A stretch of DNA of 9,314 nucleotides from a bacterium (GCA_025774205.1 JALGWK010000082.1:1-9314); one strand, 5' to 3'; positions 1 to 7,051 are shown, counted from the stretch's first letter. Program-made: numbers and translations. Notes: generated by a model not told the origin, from the letters alone.

Positions 1-126
1 GATCCGCTCCAGAGTATCGGCGAGTTCATCCATCATCGCTCCCGTCAGGATATTCAGCGGGGGCGAGTCGAGGGTGAGGTACCCGATATTCTCGCGTGCT
101 TCGTAGAGGATGGTGCCTTCAGCCAT
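1..126 (-). CDS. Enoyl-CoA hydratase/isomerase (crotonase) family protein, N-terminal part only
   Basis: Only the first 42 codons lie in the window; the rest runs off at base 1. The translation starts MAEGTILYEARENIGYL and continues with LTLDSPPLNILTGAMMDEL. This is the usual crotonase opening: two beta strands, then the P-x-x-N-x-L turn that shapes the CoA pocket. The PPLNIL form resembles cyclohexa-1,5-diene-1-carbonyl-CoA hydratases (BamR/Dch type) as well as ordinary enoyl-CoA hydratases, and the catalytic part is not visible, so the substrate is open. The start ATG (124-126) has AGGAG eight bases upstream on the minus strand. It lies 50 bp downstream of the broken BamA-like gene in the same direction, so the two are probably co-transcribed with the TetR gene. 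Family confident, exact role inferred. Confidence 0.8.
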   Translation of the reverse strand, partial: MAEGTILYEARENIGYLTLDSPPLNILTGAMMDELADTLERI

Positions 127-157
127 CTTCAGACTCCTGGTTTGCCGGTTGCCGTTT

Positions 158-199
158 CCCGGTCACTTATTCCCGGTCACTCGTCCCCGGTCAGCTCCG
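158..199. repeat. Three direct repeats of CCCGGTCA with a 14-bp period
   Basis: CCCGGTCA occurs at 158, 172 and 186, exactly 14 bp apart; the first two copies continue as CCCGGTCACT. On the coding (minus) strand these are three TGACCGGG units. The first is within the last codons of the BamA-like gene, the second supplies its TGA stop, and the third is downstream. The period is not a multiple of three, so this looks like short tandem duplication across the stop codon rather than protein repeats. Confidence 0.6.
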
Positions 200-1119
200 C
201 GCCGCAAGCCCCGCAGTGCGAGAAATTGGCCGGGATACCCTTGGCTCCGCACTCGGCGCAGGTGTGACGGTACGGTCCCCAGAGGAACTCGACGCTCTTC
301 CCTTCACCGGCCATCTCCCGCAGTTCACGGTACCGCGCCGGGCGCTTCTCCACGAAGGAAGTCATGCCCTCATACGGTTCCAGGGAGGTGAAGTGGGTGG
401 TCAGCCAGTCACGGGCGTGACCGATGGTGCCGTACCAGGAGAGGTCCTTCCAGTAATTGAGTTGCGTCTTGGTGTAACGGGTGCACTCGGGGAACTTGTC
501 GAGTCCGATCTGCACCAGCTCATCCACGCCCGCGTCGAGCTCATCCCGTGGATACACCCGGTTCACCAGCCCCCAGTCGAGCGCTTTCTGCGCGTCGATC
601 CGCTGATTGAGGAAGAGGATCTCACGGGCCCGCCGGTCGCCGACAAGGAGGGGGAGCCACTGCGTGGCCGCTGGTGCCCACCTGGGAGATAAAGGTGTCG
701 TCGGCCATCACCGCCAGGTCGCAGGCCAGCTGGGACTCGTTCCCGCCGCCCACCGCCATGCCGTTCAGGCGTGCGATGGTGATCTTGCCGGTCCGGACGA
801 TGGCCTCGATATAGCCGGAGAAGAGCCCCATGTACTTCCAGTAATCACGGGGCGTCTGGGTGTAGACCTCGGCATACTCCTTGACGTCGCCGCCGGTGCA
901 GAATGCCTTGTCGCCGCTGCCGGTGTAGACGATCACCCCGACCTGGTCATCGGAAGCCGCGTCGGTGAAGGCGGCGATCAGTTCCTGGAGCGTGTTGGTG
1001 GTGTAGGCATTGTAGGCCTGCGGGCGGTTGAGGGTGATCGTGGCGACCAGATCCTTCTTCTCGTAAAGGATGTCCTGGAAGCCGAATTCCTCGGGCGGTT
1101 TCGAGGGAAAGAGGGACAT
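177..1119 (-). pseudogene. BamA/Oah-like 6-oxocyclohex-1-ene-1-carbonyl-CoA hydrolase family protein, frameshifted, with C-terminal zinc ribbon
   Basis: The crotonase-fold reading frame starts at ATG 1119 (AGGAAAGGA upstream) and runs well to QVGTS (residues 146-150). It then goes out of frame and stops at 622. The homologous continuation, ATQWLPLLVGDRRAREILF, lies in another minus frame, joins near base 669 and runs to the TGA at 177-179. Restoring the frame needs 2 mod 3 bases. As I recall the family pattern QxGxxHGSxxxGG, eight residues are missing, which fits a 23-bp deletion and an original length near 321 residues. BamA-like features are NAYTT (37-41), CTGGDVKEY (74-82), RLNGMAVGGGNE (117-128) and QVG where ordinary hydratases have the second catalytic Glu (QPE). 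The C-terminus has CAECG and CGACG, a CxxC-x11-CxxC zinc ribbon that I do not know from classical BamA (about 375 residues). BamA opens the alicyclic ring of a benzoyl-CoA pathway intermediate; MenB-like ring chemistry is an alternative. A sequencing deletion cannot be excluded. Confidence 0.75.
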
Positions 1120-1161
1120 GTCCTGTAATCCTTTCCTGACCAGGGTGCCGATGTGATGCTC

Positions 1162-1800
1162 TCAGGCCGGCGGGGGAGGTGCCCCCGTCAAACCGTGCAG
1201 CGCGAGATGAATGAGTCTGTCACACAGATCCTCCAGCGGAGCGTCACGCTCCGGATCGAACCACATGAAGATCCAGTTGAGCATGCCGAAGATGAAGAGA
1301 GTGTAATGCCGGGCTTCAGCCTCATGCTCCACGTCAGTACTGTCACCGGCGAGGATGTCTCCCACGATACCCGCCGTGAGCCTGAAGTATCGTCGACGGA
1401 GTTCCTCCACTTCCCGGTAGCGCTCGCCGGTCAGGCTCTGGAGCTCGAAGGTGCAGATCTTCATCTCGTTGAAATGCCGGGTATAGAAGGAGAGGTGGGT
1501 CCCGATCAGGCGGCGCAGGCCCTCCCTGCCGTCGAGGTCACCTGAAGCCACCTCTTCCTGCTCCTCGAGGAGCGAGGCGAAGGTCCGGTGCTGGATCTTG
1601 TAGAGCAGATCCTCTTTGCTCTGGAAGTAGTAATACATGCCGGCGAGGCTGAGTTTCGTCTCCCGCGCCACATCCCGGATCGAGGTCTGCCCGTAGCCGT
1701 TCCGGGCCATGAGGGAGGCCGCCGAGGTGAGAATCAGCTCCAGCCGGGGCCCCGACCGGGTTCCGGTTTTGTTGTTCTCTCCGGCGGTGGTTTCTGCCAT
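1162..1800 (-). CDS. TetR/AcrR-family transcriptional regulator
   Basis: A 212-residue protein starting MAETTAGENN at ATG 1798-1800, with GGAG just upstream on the minus strand. The frame stays open to 2073 but the extra N-terminus is low-complexity and unlike TetR proteins, so I chose the start 18 residues before the domain. The N-terminal helix-turn-helix is clear at about residues 21-65: ILTSAASLMARNGYGQTS, then IRDVARETKLSLAGMYYYF and SKEDLLYKI. The rest is helical and should form the ligand-binding and dimer domain, ending in a Pro-rich tail. Regulators of this type next to crotonase, dehydrogenase and thiolase genes often sense acyl-CoA thioesters and repress the pathway. That role is inferred here from position: it heads the leftward operon, 42 bp before the BamA-like gene, and is divergent from the dehydrogenase and thiolase genes. 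Confidence 0.92.
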   Translation of the reverse strand: MAETTAGENNKTGTRSGPRLELILTSAASLMARNGYGQTSIRDVARETKLSLAGMYYYFQSKEDLLYKIQHRTFASLLEEQEEVASGDLDGREGLRRLIGTHLSFYTRHFNEMKICTFELQSLTGERYREVEELRRRYFRLTAGIVGDILAGDSTDVEHEAEARHYTLFIFGMLNWIFMWFDPERDAPLEDLCDRLIHLALHGLTGAPPPPA

Positions 1801-1876
1801 GGCTCCGGCTCCGGGCGGGTCGATCGTGATCGCTGGCGCTCGCCGTGGAACGATTGGAACAGACGTTCGATAACGC

Positions 1877-1905
1877 ATCGTATCCCGATACCGGACGGGC
1901 GTCAA
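1877..1905 (-). promoter_or_regulatory. Candidate sigma-70 promoter of the leftward TetR operon
   Basis: On the minus strand TTGACG (1905-1900) is followed after exactly 17 bp by TACGAT (1882-1877). These match the -35 and -10 consensus at 5/6 and 4/6. The TetR start codon lies about 77 bp downstream. Two inverted repeats overlap this promoter, as expected for autoregulation. No equally good rightward promoter was found; TTGACT at 1925 and TTGACG at 1962 lack a convincing -10. Confidence 0.5.
1880..1891. promoter_or_regulatory. Inverted repeat GTATC-CC-GATAC, candidate TetR operator
   Basis: A 5-bp perfect inverted repeat with a 2-bp centre overlaps the -10 region and spacer of the candidate leftward promoter. 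Its size and position suit an autorepression operator for the adjacent TetR protein, but no second identical copy was seen in the window. Confidence 0.35.
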
Positions 1906-1914
1906 TGCGTCCGG
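1891..1914. promoter_or_regulatory. Inverted repeat CCGGACG-N10-CGTCCGG, candidate operator
   Basis: Two perfect 7-bp arms (1891-1897 and 1908-1914) are separated by 10 bp in the divergent gap between the TetR gene and the dehydrogenase/hydratase gene. The element covers the candidate -35 box of the leftward promoter. It could be the operator coordinating both directions, or it could be chance in GC-rich DNA. Confidence 0.35.
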
Positions 1915-2014
1915 ACCGGGCTCCTTGACTGATTGCGAAGGGAACCCGAATGGCGTTACTGTTGACGGTAACCAACCAGTGTCCTGACTCAGGCCACCAG
2001 GAAGGAGTTGCCTG

Positions 2015-3982
2015 ATGATTGTCGGCATTATCGGCTCCGGTTCGATCGGTCCCGACCTGGCGTATGGATTCATCTCCGCGCTGGGGGGGTCGGATGAGAA
2101 CCGTCTCTATCTCCACGATATCAGCGCGGAAGCCCTGGAAGCGGGGGTGGAACGGATCGAAGGGTACATGGCCAAGGGGCTCGATCGGGGTAAACTGAGC
2201 CGGAAGCAGGTCGACCGGATGAAGGGGGTCCTGGTCTCCACGCTCGACCTGGACGACCTGGCGGAATGCGAATTTGTCCTGGAGGCGGCCACCGAGGATC
2301 TCACCATCAAGCAGGCGATCCTGAAGGATCTGGAGGCGGTCGTCGGGGCGGATTGTCTTATCGGCTTCGCCACCTCCGGTATCCCGCGGGCGGTGATAGC
2401 CGCCGGGACCACCCACCCCGATCGATGCTTCGTGAACCATCCCTTCTTCCCGGCCTGGCGGGCCCAGCCGATAGAGGTGGTGCTCTCCGGGGACGAGACG
2501 CTGAGCGAACGGATGATCACAACCCTGAAACGGTTGGGCAAGGTGCCGATCGTCACCACCGACGTGCCCTGTTTCGCGGCCGACGATGTCTTCTGCAACT
2601 ACACCGCCGAAGCGGCGCGTATCTTCGCCGAAGGAGTGGCAACCCCGGCCCAGGTGGATGAAATCGTGAACGGCGCCATCGGCGGCGGGGGACCATTCAA
2701 CGTCCTCGACCTGACCGGTGGAAACCTGCTGACGGCCCACTGCCAGGTCCTTATGACCGAAGCCGACACCGGCAGCGAATGGTTCGAACCGCCGGCGATT
2801 CTCTATGAGCAGGCGGATACCCCCTGGCACGACCGGAACGAGCCCGGTGATCCTGCTCACGATGAGGCCCTGGGGGAGAAGGTCCTTGACCGCATCCTGG
2901 CAGTACTGTTCGCCCGGACCATGTTCGTGGTCGATAACGGGATCTGTGACGCCTCCGATTTCAACTGGCTCTGCGCCAACGCGCTCGGATTCAGGCGCGG
3001 TCTGCTCGATCTGGTCGCGGAGTATGGCATGGACCGGGTTCATGCGATCTGCACCGCCTACGCTGCCGACAACCCCGGTTTCGAGGTGCCCCGAAGCATC
3101 GCCTCGAAGGAGTTCCCCGACTTCTACCGGAACCTGCTGGTGGAGAGTGATGAGGGTATCGCGACGGTCACGATCAGGCGGCCCGAGGTGCTGAACGCGC
3201 TCAACGAACAGACCATGCAGGAACTGCAGGCGGTCTTCACCGGCCTGGAAGAGGATGCTTCCGTCAACGGGATCATCCTCACCAGCTACGACGGCTCCAT
3301 CGCCGGAGCCGACATCATGGAACTGGCGGTCCTCGAAACCCCGGAGGCCGCCGCCGACAAATGCCGCCGCGGGCATTCCGTGCTCGACGTGATCGCCGGG
3401 CTCTCGAAGCCGGTCGTCGCGGCGGTGAACGGCCCCGTTCTGGGAGGCGGTTCGGAACTGGCAATGGCGTGCCATGCCCGCGTGGTCGGGCAGCGGCTGA
3501 TAGCCGGTCAGCCGGAGGTGAATCTCGGCATCATCCCCGGGTACGGCGGGACGCAGCGGCTCCCCCGGCTGGTGGGAGCGGAAGCGGCCCTCGGGATGCT
3601 GCGGAGCGGTCAGCCGGTGGGAGCTGAGGAGGCCTGCGAACTGGGCTGGGCGACGGGGGAACCGGCCGATGACATCATCGCGGCAGCTCGCGACCTGCTG
3701 ACCAGGCATCTGGCCGGTGAGGTCACGCTGACGGCCGTAGATTCCGCTCCGGTGGCATTTCCCGATCCGGTGCCCGAGACCGATATCGGGCATCGCTCAC
3801 TCGTTATCGATTCGATCCTGGTCGCCGCGGTCAGGGAGGGCCTGAGCCGCTCGCTCGCCGACGGGCTGGAGGTGGAGGCGACCGCGTTCAGCCGCTGCCG
3901 GGAGACGATCGACTACGATATCGGCATGACGAACTTCATCCAGAACGGCCCCCGGGTACCGGCGGCCTTCATGAACGAATAG
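2015..3982 (+). CDS. Bifunctional 3-hydroxyacyl-CoA dehydrogenase / enoyl-CoA hydratase, dehydrogenase domain first
   Basis: The 655-residue fusion hydrates 2-enoyl-CoA and oxidises the 3-hydroxyacyl-CoA with NAD+. The N-terminal Rossmann domain begins GIIGSGSIGPDLAYGF (GxGxxG at 7-12). The catalytic His is probably H142 in NHPFFPAW, with E154 in PIEVV as its dyad partner. The helical dehydrogenase domain runs to about residue 350. The hydratase domain (about 372-580) has the oxyanion-hole segments IAGADI (429-434) and NGPVLGGGSELA (472-483). Both hydratase glutamates are present, E481 (GSEL) and E501 (QPEVNLG), so this half should be active. The tail NGPRVPAAFMNE is a usual crotonase ending. 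The order is reversed compared with FadB/FadJ. The usual PGFxxN motif reads PCFAAD (185-190), replacing a conserved Gly and Asn. The start has AAGGAG seven bases upstream. The thiolase follows after 12 bp. Fused PimF-like or FadJ-like roles are possible; the substrate is unknown. Confidence 0.93.
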   Translation: MIVGIIGSGSIGPDLAYGFISALGGSDENRLYLHDISAEALEAGVERIEGYMAKGLDRGKLSRKQVDRMKGVLVSTLDLDDLAECEFVLEAATEDLTIKQAILKDLEAVVGADCLIGFATSGIPRAVIAAGTTHPDRCFVNHPFFPAWRAQPIEVVLSGDETLSERMITTLKRLGKVPIVTTDVPCFAADDVFCNYTAEAARIFAEGVATPAQVDEIVNGAIGGGGPFNVLDLTGGNLLTAHCQVLMTEADTGSEWFEPPAILYEQADTPWHDRNEPGDPAHDEALGEKVLDRILAVLFARTMFVVDNGICDASDFNWLCANALGFRRGLLDLVAEYGMDRVHAICTAYAADNPGFEVPRSIASKEFPDFYRNLLVESDEGIATVTIRRPEVLNALNEQTMQELQAVFTGLEEDASVNGIILTSYDGSIAGADIMELAVLETPEAAADKCRRGHSVLDVIAGLSKPVVAAVNGPVLGGGSELAMACHARVVGQRLIAGQPEVNLGIIPGYGGTQRLPRLVGAEAALGMLRSGQPVGAEEACELGWATGEPADDIIAAARDLLTRHLAGEVTLTAVDSAPVAFPDPVPETDIGHRSLVIDSILVAAVREGLSRSLADGLEVEATAFSRCRETIDYDIGMTNFIQNGPRVPAAFMNE

Positions 3983-3994
3983 GCGGAGCAGATC

Positions 3995-5278
3995 ATGGGC
4001 ATGGACAGACCAGTCGTCATCCTCGATGGCGGCCGCAGAACCCCCAGGGTGGATATCCTCGTCAGGAACAGCGCCCCCGGTCTCTTCTCGAGATTCTCGA
4101 CAACCCAGCTCGGCGGCATGGCGGTTACCGCGGCGCTGGAGCATACCGACGTCGATCCCGGCCTGATCGGGCATGTCGTAATGGGGATGGCCCAGCAGAC
4201 GCACCGTGATTCCATCTACGGCGCCCAGGGGATGCGCTGGCGAGGCGGGCTCGGTGATGATGTCCCGGCCCTGACCGTGGCCCGCATCTGCGGGAGCGGG
4301 GCAGAAGCGATCGCGGTCGGATCGGAGATGATGATGGCCGGTGTGCGTCACGACCGGGAACGGCCCTTCTCCGTGGTCGGCGGCGGCGAGAGCATGCAGA
4401 ACGCCTTCCACCTCTACAACTGGCGCGGCCGGAAGGTGGGCTCGGCGGTCCAGAAGTACGGACCGATCGACGTCCACCAGCTCCCGCCCGGGACCTATCT
4501 TCAAGATTCCCTGCTGACCTACCTCTACGACCCGGGGGCGCAGATGGGGATGGCCAATACCGCCGAGGAACTCGGTCGGCGCTACAGCATCACCCGGCAG
4601 GAGGCCGACGAGTTCGGGTTCCGCTCCCAGGTCAATGCCCGGCAGGCGCGCGACGAAGGATGGTTCTCCGAAGAGGTCGAGGTGGTCACCGTCGAGGGGA
4701 ACGGGGCGGAGGAATCGGTCACGGTCGAGCACGACACCCACATCATGGACAATGTCTCGATGGCGAAGATGGCCCGCCTGAGGGCGGCCTTCGAACCGGG
4801 CGGCATCATCACCGCCGGCAACGCCAGCGCCGTGGTCGACGGGGCGGCGGCGATGGTCATCGGTCTCGAAGCAGATGCTGCCGAGCACGGTCTGAAACCC
4901 CTGGCCCGGCTGATCGGCATGGGAGTGGCCGCCTGCGATCCGCAGATCATGGGGTGGGGGCCGGTGCCCGCCACCCGGATCGCGCTGGAGTCAGCCGGTA
5001 TCTCCGGGAGCGAACTCGACCACATCGAACTGAACGAAGCCTTCGCGCCCCAGGCCCTGGCCTGCATCCGCGACTTCGAGGAGATGGGGATCGATCCTGA
5101 GAAGGTCAATCCGATGGGCGGGGCAATCGGCCTCGGCCACCCGCTCGGGGCTACCGGCGCCATCCTCACCCTGACCTGCGCCTACGCGCTCCGTCGCAAA
5201 GGAGAGCGCTACGGCCTGGTAACGATGTGTATCGGAGGCGGGCAGGGGATCTCGCTGATCCTGGAGACGGTGACCTGA
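3995..5278 (+). CDS. Thiolase (acetyl-CoA C-acyltransferase)
   Basis: A 427-residue thiolase that should cleave 3-oxoacyl-CoA with CoA to give acetyl-CoA and a shortened acyl-CoA, completing the reactions of the preceding gene. All catalytic groups are visible: nucleophile Cys99 in RICGSGAEA, the NEAFAPQAL segment, His382 in GLGHPLGATG and Cys412 in MCIGGGQGIS. The protein is some 30 residues longer than the usual 390-400. Part of the excess seems to lie in the loop region after GGGESMQNAF (LYNWRGRKVGSAVQKYG), which in thiolases helps shape the substrate pocket. GGAG stands seven bases before the ATG. The 12-bp gap to the dehydrogenase/hydratase gene indicates one transcript. In a BamA-type pathway the expected substrate would be 3-oxopimeloyl-CoA, but that is inference; a general 3-ketoacyl-CoA thiolase is equally compatible. 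Confidence 0.93.
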   Translation: MGMDRPVVILDGGRRTPRVDILVRNSAPGLFSRFSTTQLGGMAVTAALEHTDVDPGLIGHVVMGMAQQTHRDSIYGAQGMRWRGGLGDDVPALTVARICGSGAEAIAVGSEMMMAGVRHDRERPFSVVGGGESMQNAFHLYNWRGRKVGSAVQKYGPIDVHQLPPGTYLQDSLLTYLYDPGAQMGMANTAEELGRRYSITRQEADEFGFRSQVNARQARDEGWFSEEVEVVTVEGNGAEESVTVEHDTHIMDNVSMAKMARLRAAFEPGGIITAGNASAVVDGAAAMVIGLEADAAEHGLKPLARLIGMGVAACDPQIMGWGPVPATRIALESAGISGSELDHIELNEAFAPQALACIRDFEEMGIDPEKVNPMGGAIGLGHPLGATGAILTLTCAYALRRKGERYGLVTMCIGGGQGISLILETVT

Positions 5279-5382
5279 TTACCGGCGCCGGATTCTCTCC
5301 AGCGGCGATCCTCCTGGCGAGCCTTCTGCCGGCCAGGAAGGTAACAAGGATCGATCCGGTGGAGACCCTCAGAAAGGAATAG
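5279..5382 (+). pseudogene. C-terminal remnant of an FtsX/MacB-type ABC transporter permease
   Basis: Directly after the thiolase stop a different plus frame reads about 34 codons that resemble the end of FtsX-like permeases: a hydrophobic stretch SPAAILLASLL, then PARKVTRIDPVETLRKE and TAG (5380-5382). The family typically ends its last membrane helix with PARxAxxxDPxEALRxE followed by the stop, and the match includes the stop position. There is no ATG, GTG or TTG start and no upstream permease sequence, because the thiolase occupies that space. I read this as the leftover end of a gene lost when the thiolase end was joined here. An assembly joint would look the same. Confidence 0.7.
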
Positions 5383-5433
5383 GCAGGGTCACTCCGGAGT
5401 CTGGGAGGCGGGTCGGCGGTCCGGGAATGTCCG

Positions 5434-6837
5434 TCAATGTCGGGGCGGCGGTTCCCACAGCGAGAGGGCTCGCTCCGGGTCACTCGCCCAGGCGGGGACG
5501 AAGATGCCGCGGCTGCCGGCTGCCACGCCGACCTCGAGGTCGAGCCAGGCATAAATGCTGTCCATGACCGCCTGCTGTTCCGCAAGATGCGCGATCCTCA
5601 CCCGGTGATCACCGCCCTCATGCATGATCCAGAGGGCGTTGGTCAGACCGAGCGGTTCCACAGCCCTTGCCGACCACGGATCGATGCTGCCGTAAATGTA
5701 GACGATCTCACTCCCCTCACTGAGCAGCCAGTCGTGGACATCCTGCACCGTGGAGGGATTGTAGGTGATCCCCGGATCATTCCCGGTGTTGTACTGGTAC
5801 TGGACCAGGTCACTCAGGTGGGCGACCGGGGTGGCCGGATAACCGAGTTCGGCCTGGGCCTGGTAGTAGTAGGGCTCGAAGAAGGTGTACCCTTCGTCGG
5901 AGGAGCGATCGAGACGGGCGACGAAGGCGAAATGCTCGAAGGCGAGGGAGTCGCTCATCGTCGGGGCGGGGATCGTGGACCAGTCCACCCGGTGGTACTG
6001 CCAGAAGTTCCACTGGTAGCTGACCACCCGGCTCTCGAACGTCCGGTCGGCGTACCCGGAGAAGCTCAGTTCGTTCCGATGAAACCAGGGACCGAGCATG
6101 TCCACGAAGGTCTCGCGGTTATCGAGCAGACGCCGCTGGAAGGTCCGGATGGCGGTCCGGCTCTCGGGCGTGCCGACCTCATCGAAGAACGACACGAATT
6201 CCCAGTCGGGAGCCCCGAAGACCAGGGGTGCGACATAGACCACGGTGGCCTCGACATCATCGGGATAGAAGCGGCGGTGGAAGAGGGCGGTCTCGCCACT
6301 CTTGCTGCCGCCGGTGGTGACCCAGGAACCGTCATAGATCCTCTTGAAAAGACTGATGATCCGGTGATGATCGGCAGCCGACTGCCGGATGGTGAGCTTT
6401 GAGTAGTCAGCCGGATAGGGGCGGGCGTACTCGAAGAAGCGGTGGACGGCACTGAGGTGGTTGGTCTGCAGCAGCTCCGCGAGTTCAGCCACGTAATCTT
6501 CGGGGATTCCATAGCCGTTGGTGGAGAAGACCACCGGCAGGGAGTCATCCACGTGGTGGAGGTAGAGGCGCTGGTTGAAGGCCTGACCACCCAGGTTCTC
6601 ATGATCCACCGGCTGACGGAAATCGATCTGGAAGGCTGCCGTATAACCGTGTTCCGGTATGAGTTCGGTGACCGAGACCACGCCGGGCAGGGCCCGCAGC
6701 CGGCCCAGAATGTCGGTCGGGGCCGGTTCGGTCGGGTTCTTTGTACACGATGAAAGAAAGAGGAGGGCCGCGAGGAGCGACGCTCTGCGAATCCCGGTCC
6801 ACAGCGGGAATCGGGCGGCGGGCTTCAGATGGGGCAT
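5434..6837 (-). CDS. Secreted lipoprotein, S37-family serine peptidase (PS-10-like prolyl aminopeptidase family)
   Basis: A 467-residue protein with a lipoprotein signal: basic N-terminus, hydrophobic ASLLAALLFLSSC, lipobox LSSC with lipidated Cys31, then a Thr/Pro linker. The mature part is an alpha/beta hydrolase. The nucleophile motif TGGSKSG (Ser178) is followed by ETALFHRRFYPDDVEA and VVYVAP, a hallmark of peptidase family S37 (Streptomyces PS-10 tripeptidyl aminopeptidases). The likely triad partners are Asp386 in YGSIDPWSARA and His411 in EGGDHRVRIAHL. It should hydrolyse peptides at the cell surface or in the periplasm, and length and motif order are normal. GGAG lies upstream of the ATG. 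It converges on the thiolase gene, with a 155-bp gap holding the permease remnant and a palindrome ACTCCGGAGT (5391-5400) but no T-tract terminator. Family confident; substrate preference not deducible. Confidence 0.88.
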   Translation of the reverse strand: MPHLKPAARFPLWTGIRRASLLAALLFLSSCTKNPTEPAPTDILGRLRALPGVVSVTELIPEHGYTAAFQIDFRQPVDHENLGGQAFNQRLYLHHVDDSLPVVFSTNGYGIPEDYVAELAELLQTNHLSAVHRFFEYARPYPADYSKLTIRQSAADHHRIISLFKRIYDGSWVTTGGSKSGETALFHRRFYPDDVEATVVYVAPLVFGAPDWEFVSFFDEVGTPESRTAIRTFQRRLLDNRETFVDMLGPWFHRNELSFSGYADRTFESRVVSYQWNFWQYHRVDWSTIPAPTMSDSLAFEHFAFVARLDRSSDEGYTFFEPYYYQAQAELGYPATPVAHLSDLVQYQYNTGNDPGITYNPSTVQDVHDWLLSEGSEIVYIYGSIDPWSARAVEPLGLTNALWIMHEGGDHRVRIAHLAEQQAVMDSIYAWLDLEVGVAAGSRGIFVPAWASDPERALSLWEPPPRH

Positions 6838-6889
6838 GGGGCGGCTCCGTTCGGTGATGACTCGGAACGATTTGATCCGATCCCCTCAT

Positions 6890-7051
6890 AGTGCCCTGTT
6901 ACGCAACATATGTCGCATTCGAGCGGCGCCGTATCTCACCCGACTGCGTTGTGTCTCCTCACCATAGCCACCGCTATGCTTCGTCGCCACGCCTTGCCGG
7001 TCAAGCACGGCGTCACTCTCGGTGCGGACATTTGTCACATAACATGACACT
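6890..7051. repeat. 162-bp quasi-palindromic intergenic element (MITE-like or structured noncoding repeat)
   Basis: The element begins AGTGCCCTGTTACG and ends CATAACATGACACT. Pairing base i with 13941-i, the outer 25 positions are complementary at 19 of 25. Allowing one bulge, GTTACGCAACATATGTCGCA (6898-6917) mirrors 7023-7043. The inner stem CATAGC (6963-6968), loop CACC, GCTATG (6973-6978) has the same centre, 6970.5. Between these, shorter blocks such as CGAG and, with a small shift, CGCCGT also mirror. No protein-like ORF is present; the plus frames through it are rich in Arg and Ser and lack family motifs. It starts only 53 bp before the peptidase start codon, so it may hold that gene's promoter or leader. 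No clear target-site duplication was seen. Confidence 0.7.

Noticed and set aside
1538-3793. Open frame of 751 codons on the minus strand, antisense to the dehydrogenase/hydratase gene
   Set aside because: It has no recognisable domain, is rich in His, Gly, Asp and Arg as antisense frames of GC-rich genes are, and overlaps both the TetR gene and a clear fusion enzyme. It is a shadow of codon bias.
5312-5338. Hairpin TCCTGGC / GCCAGGA as terminator of the thiolase operon
   Set aside because: There is no T-tract, the loop is 13 bases, and the sequence is explained as codons of the permease remnant.
5437-6402. Plus-strand open frame of 321 codons opposite the S37 peptidase gene
   Set aside because: The composition is that of an antisense shadow, and the minus-strand frame has a signal peptide and a full catalytic triad.
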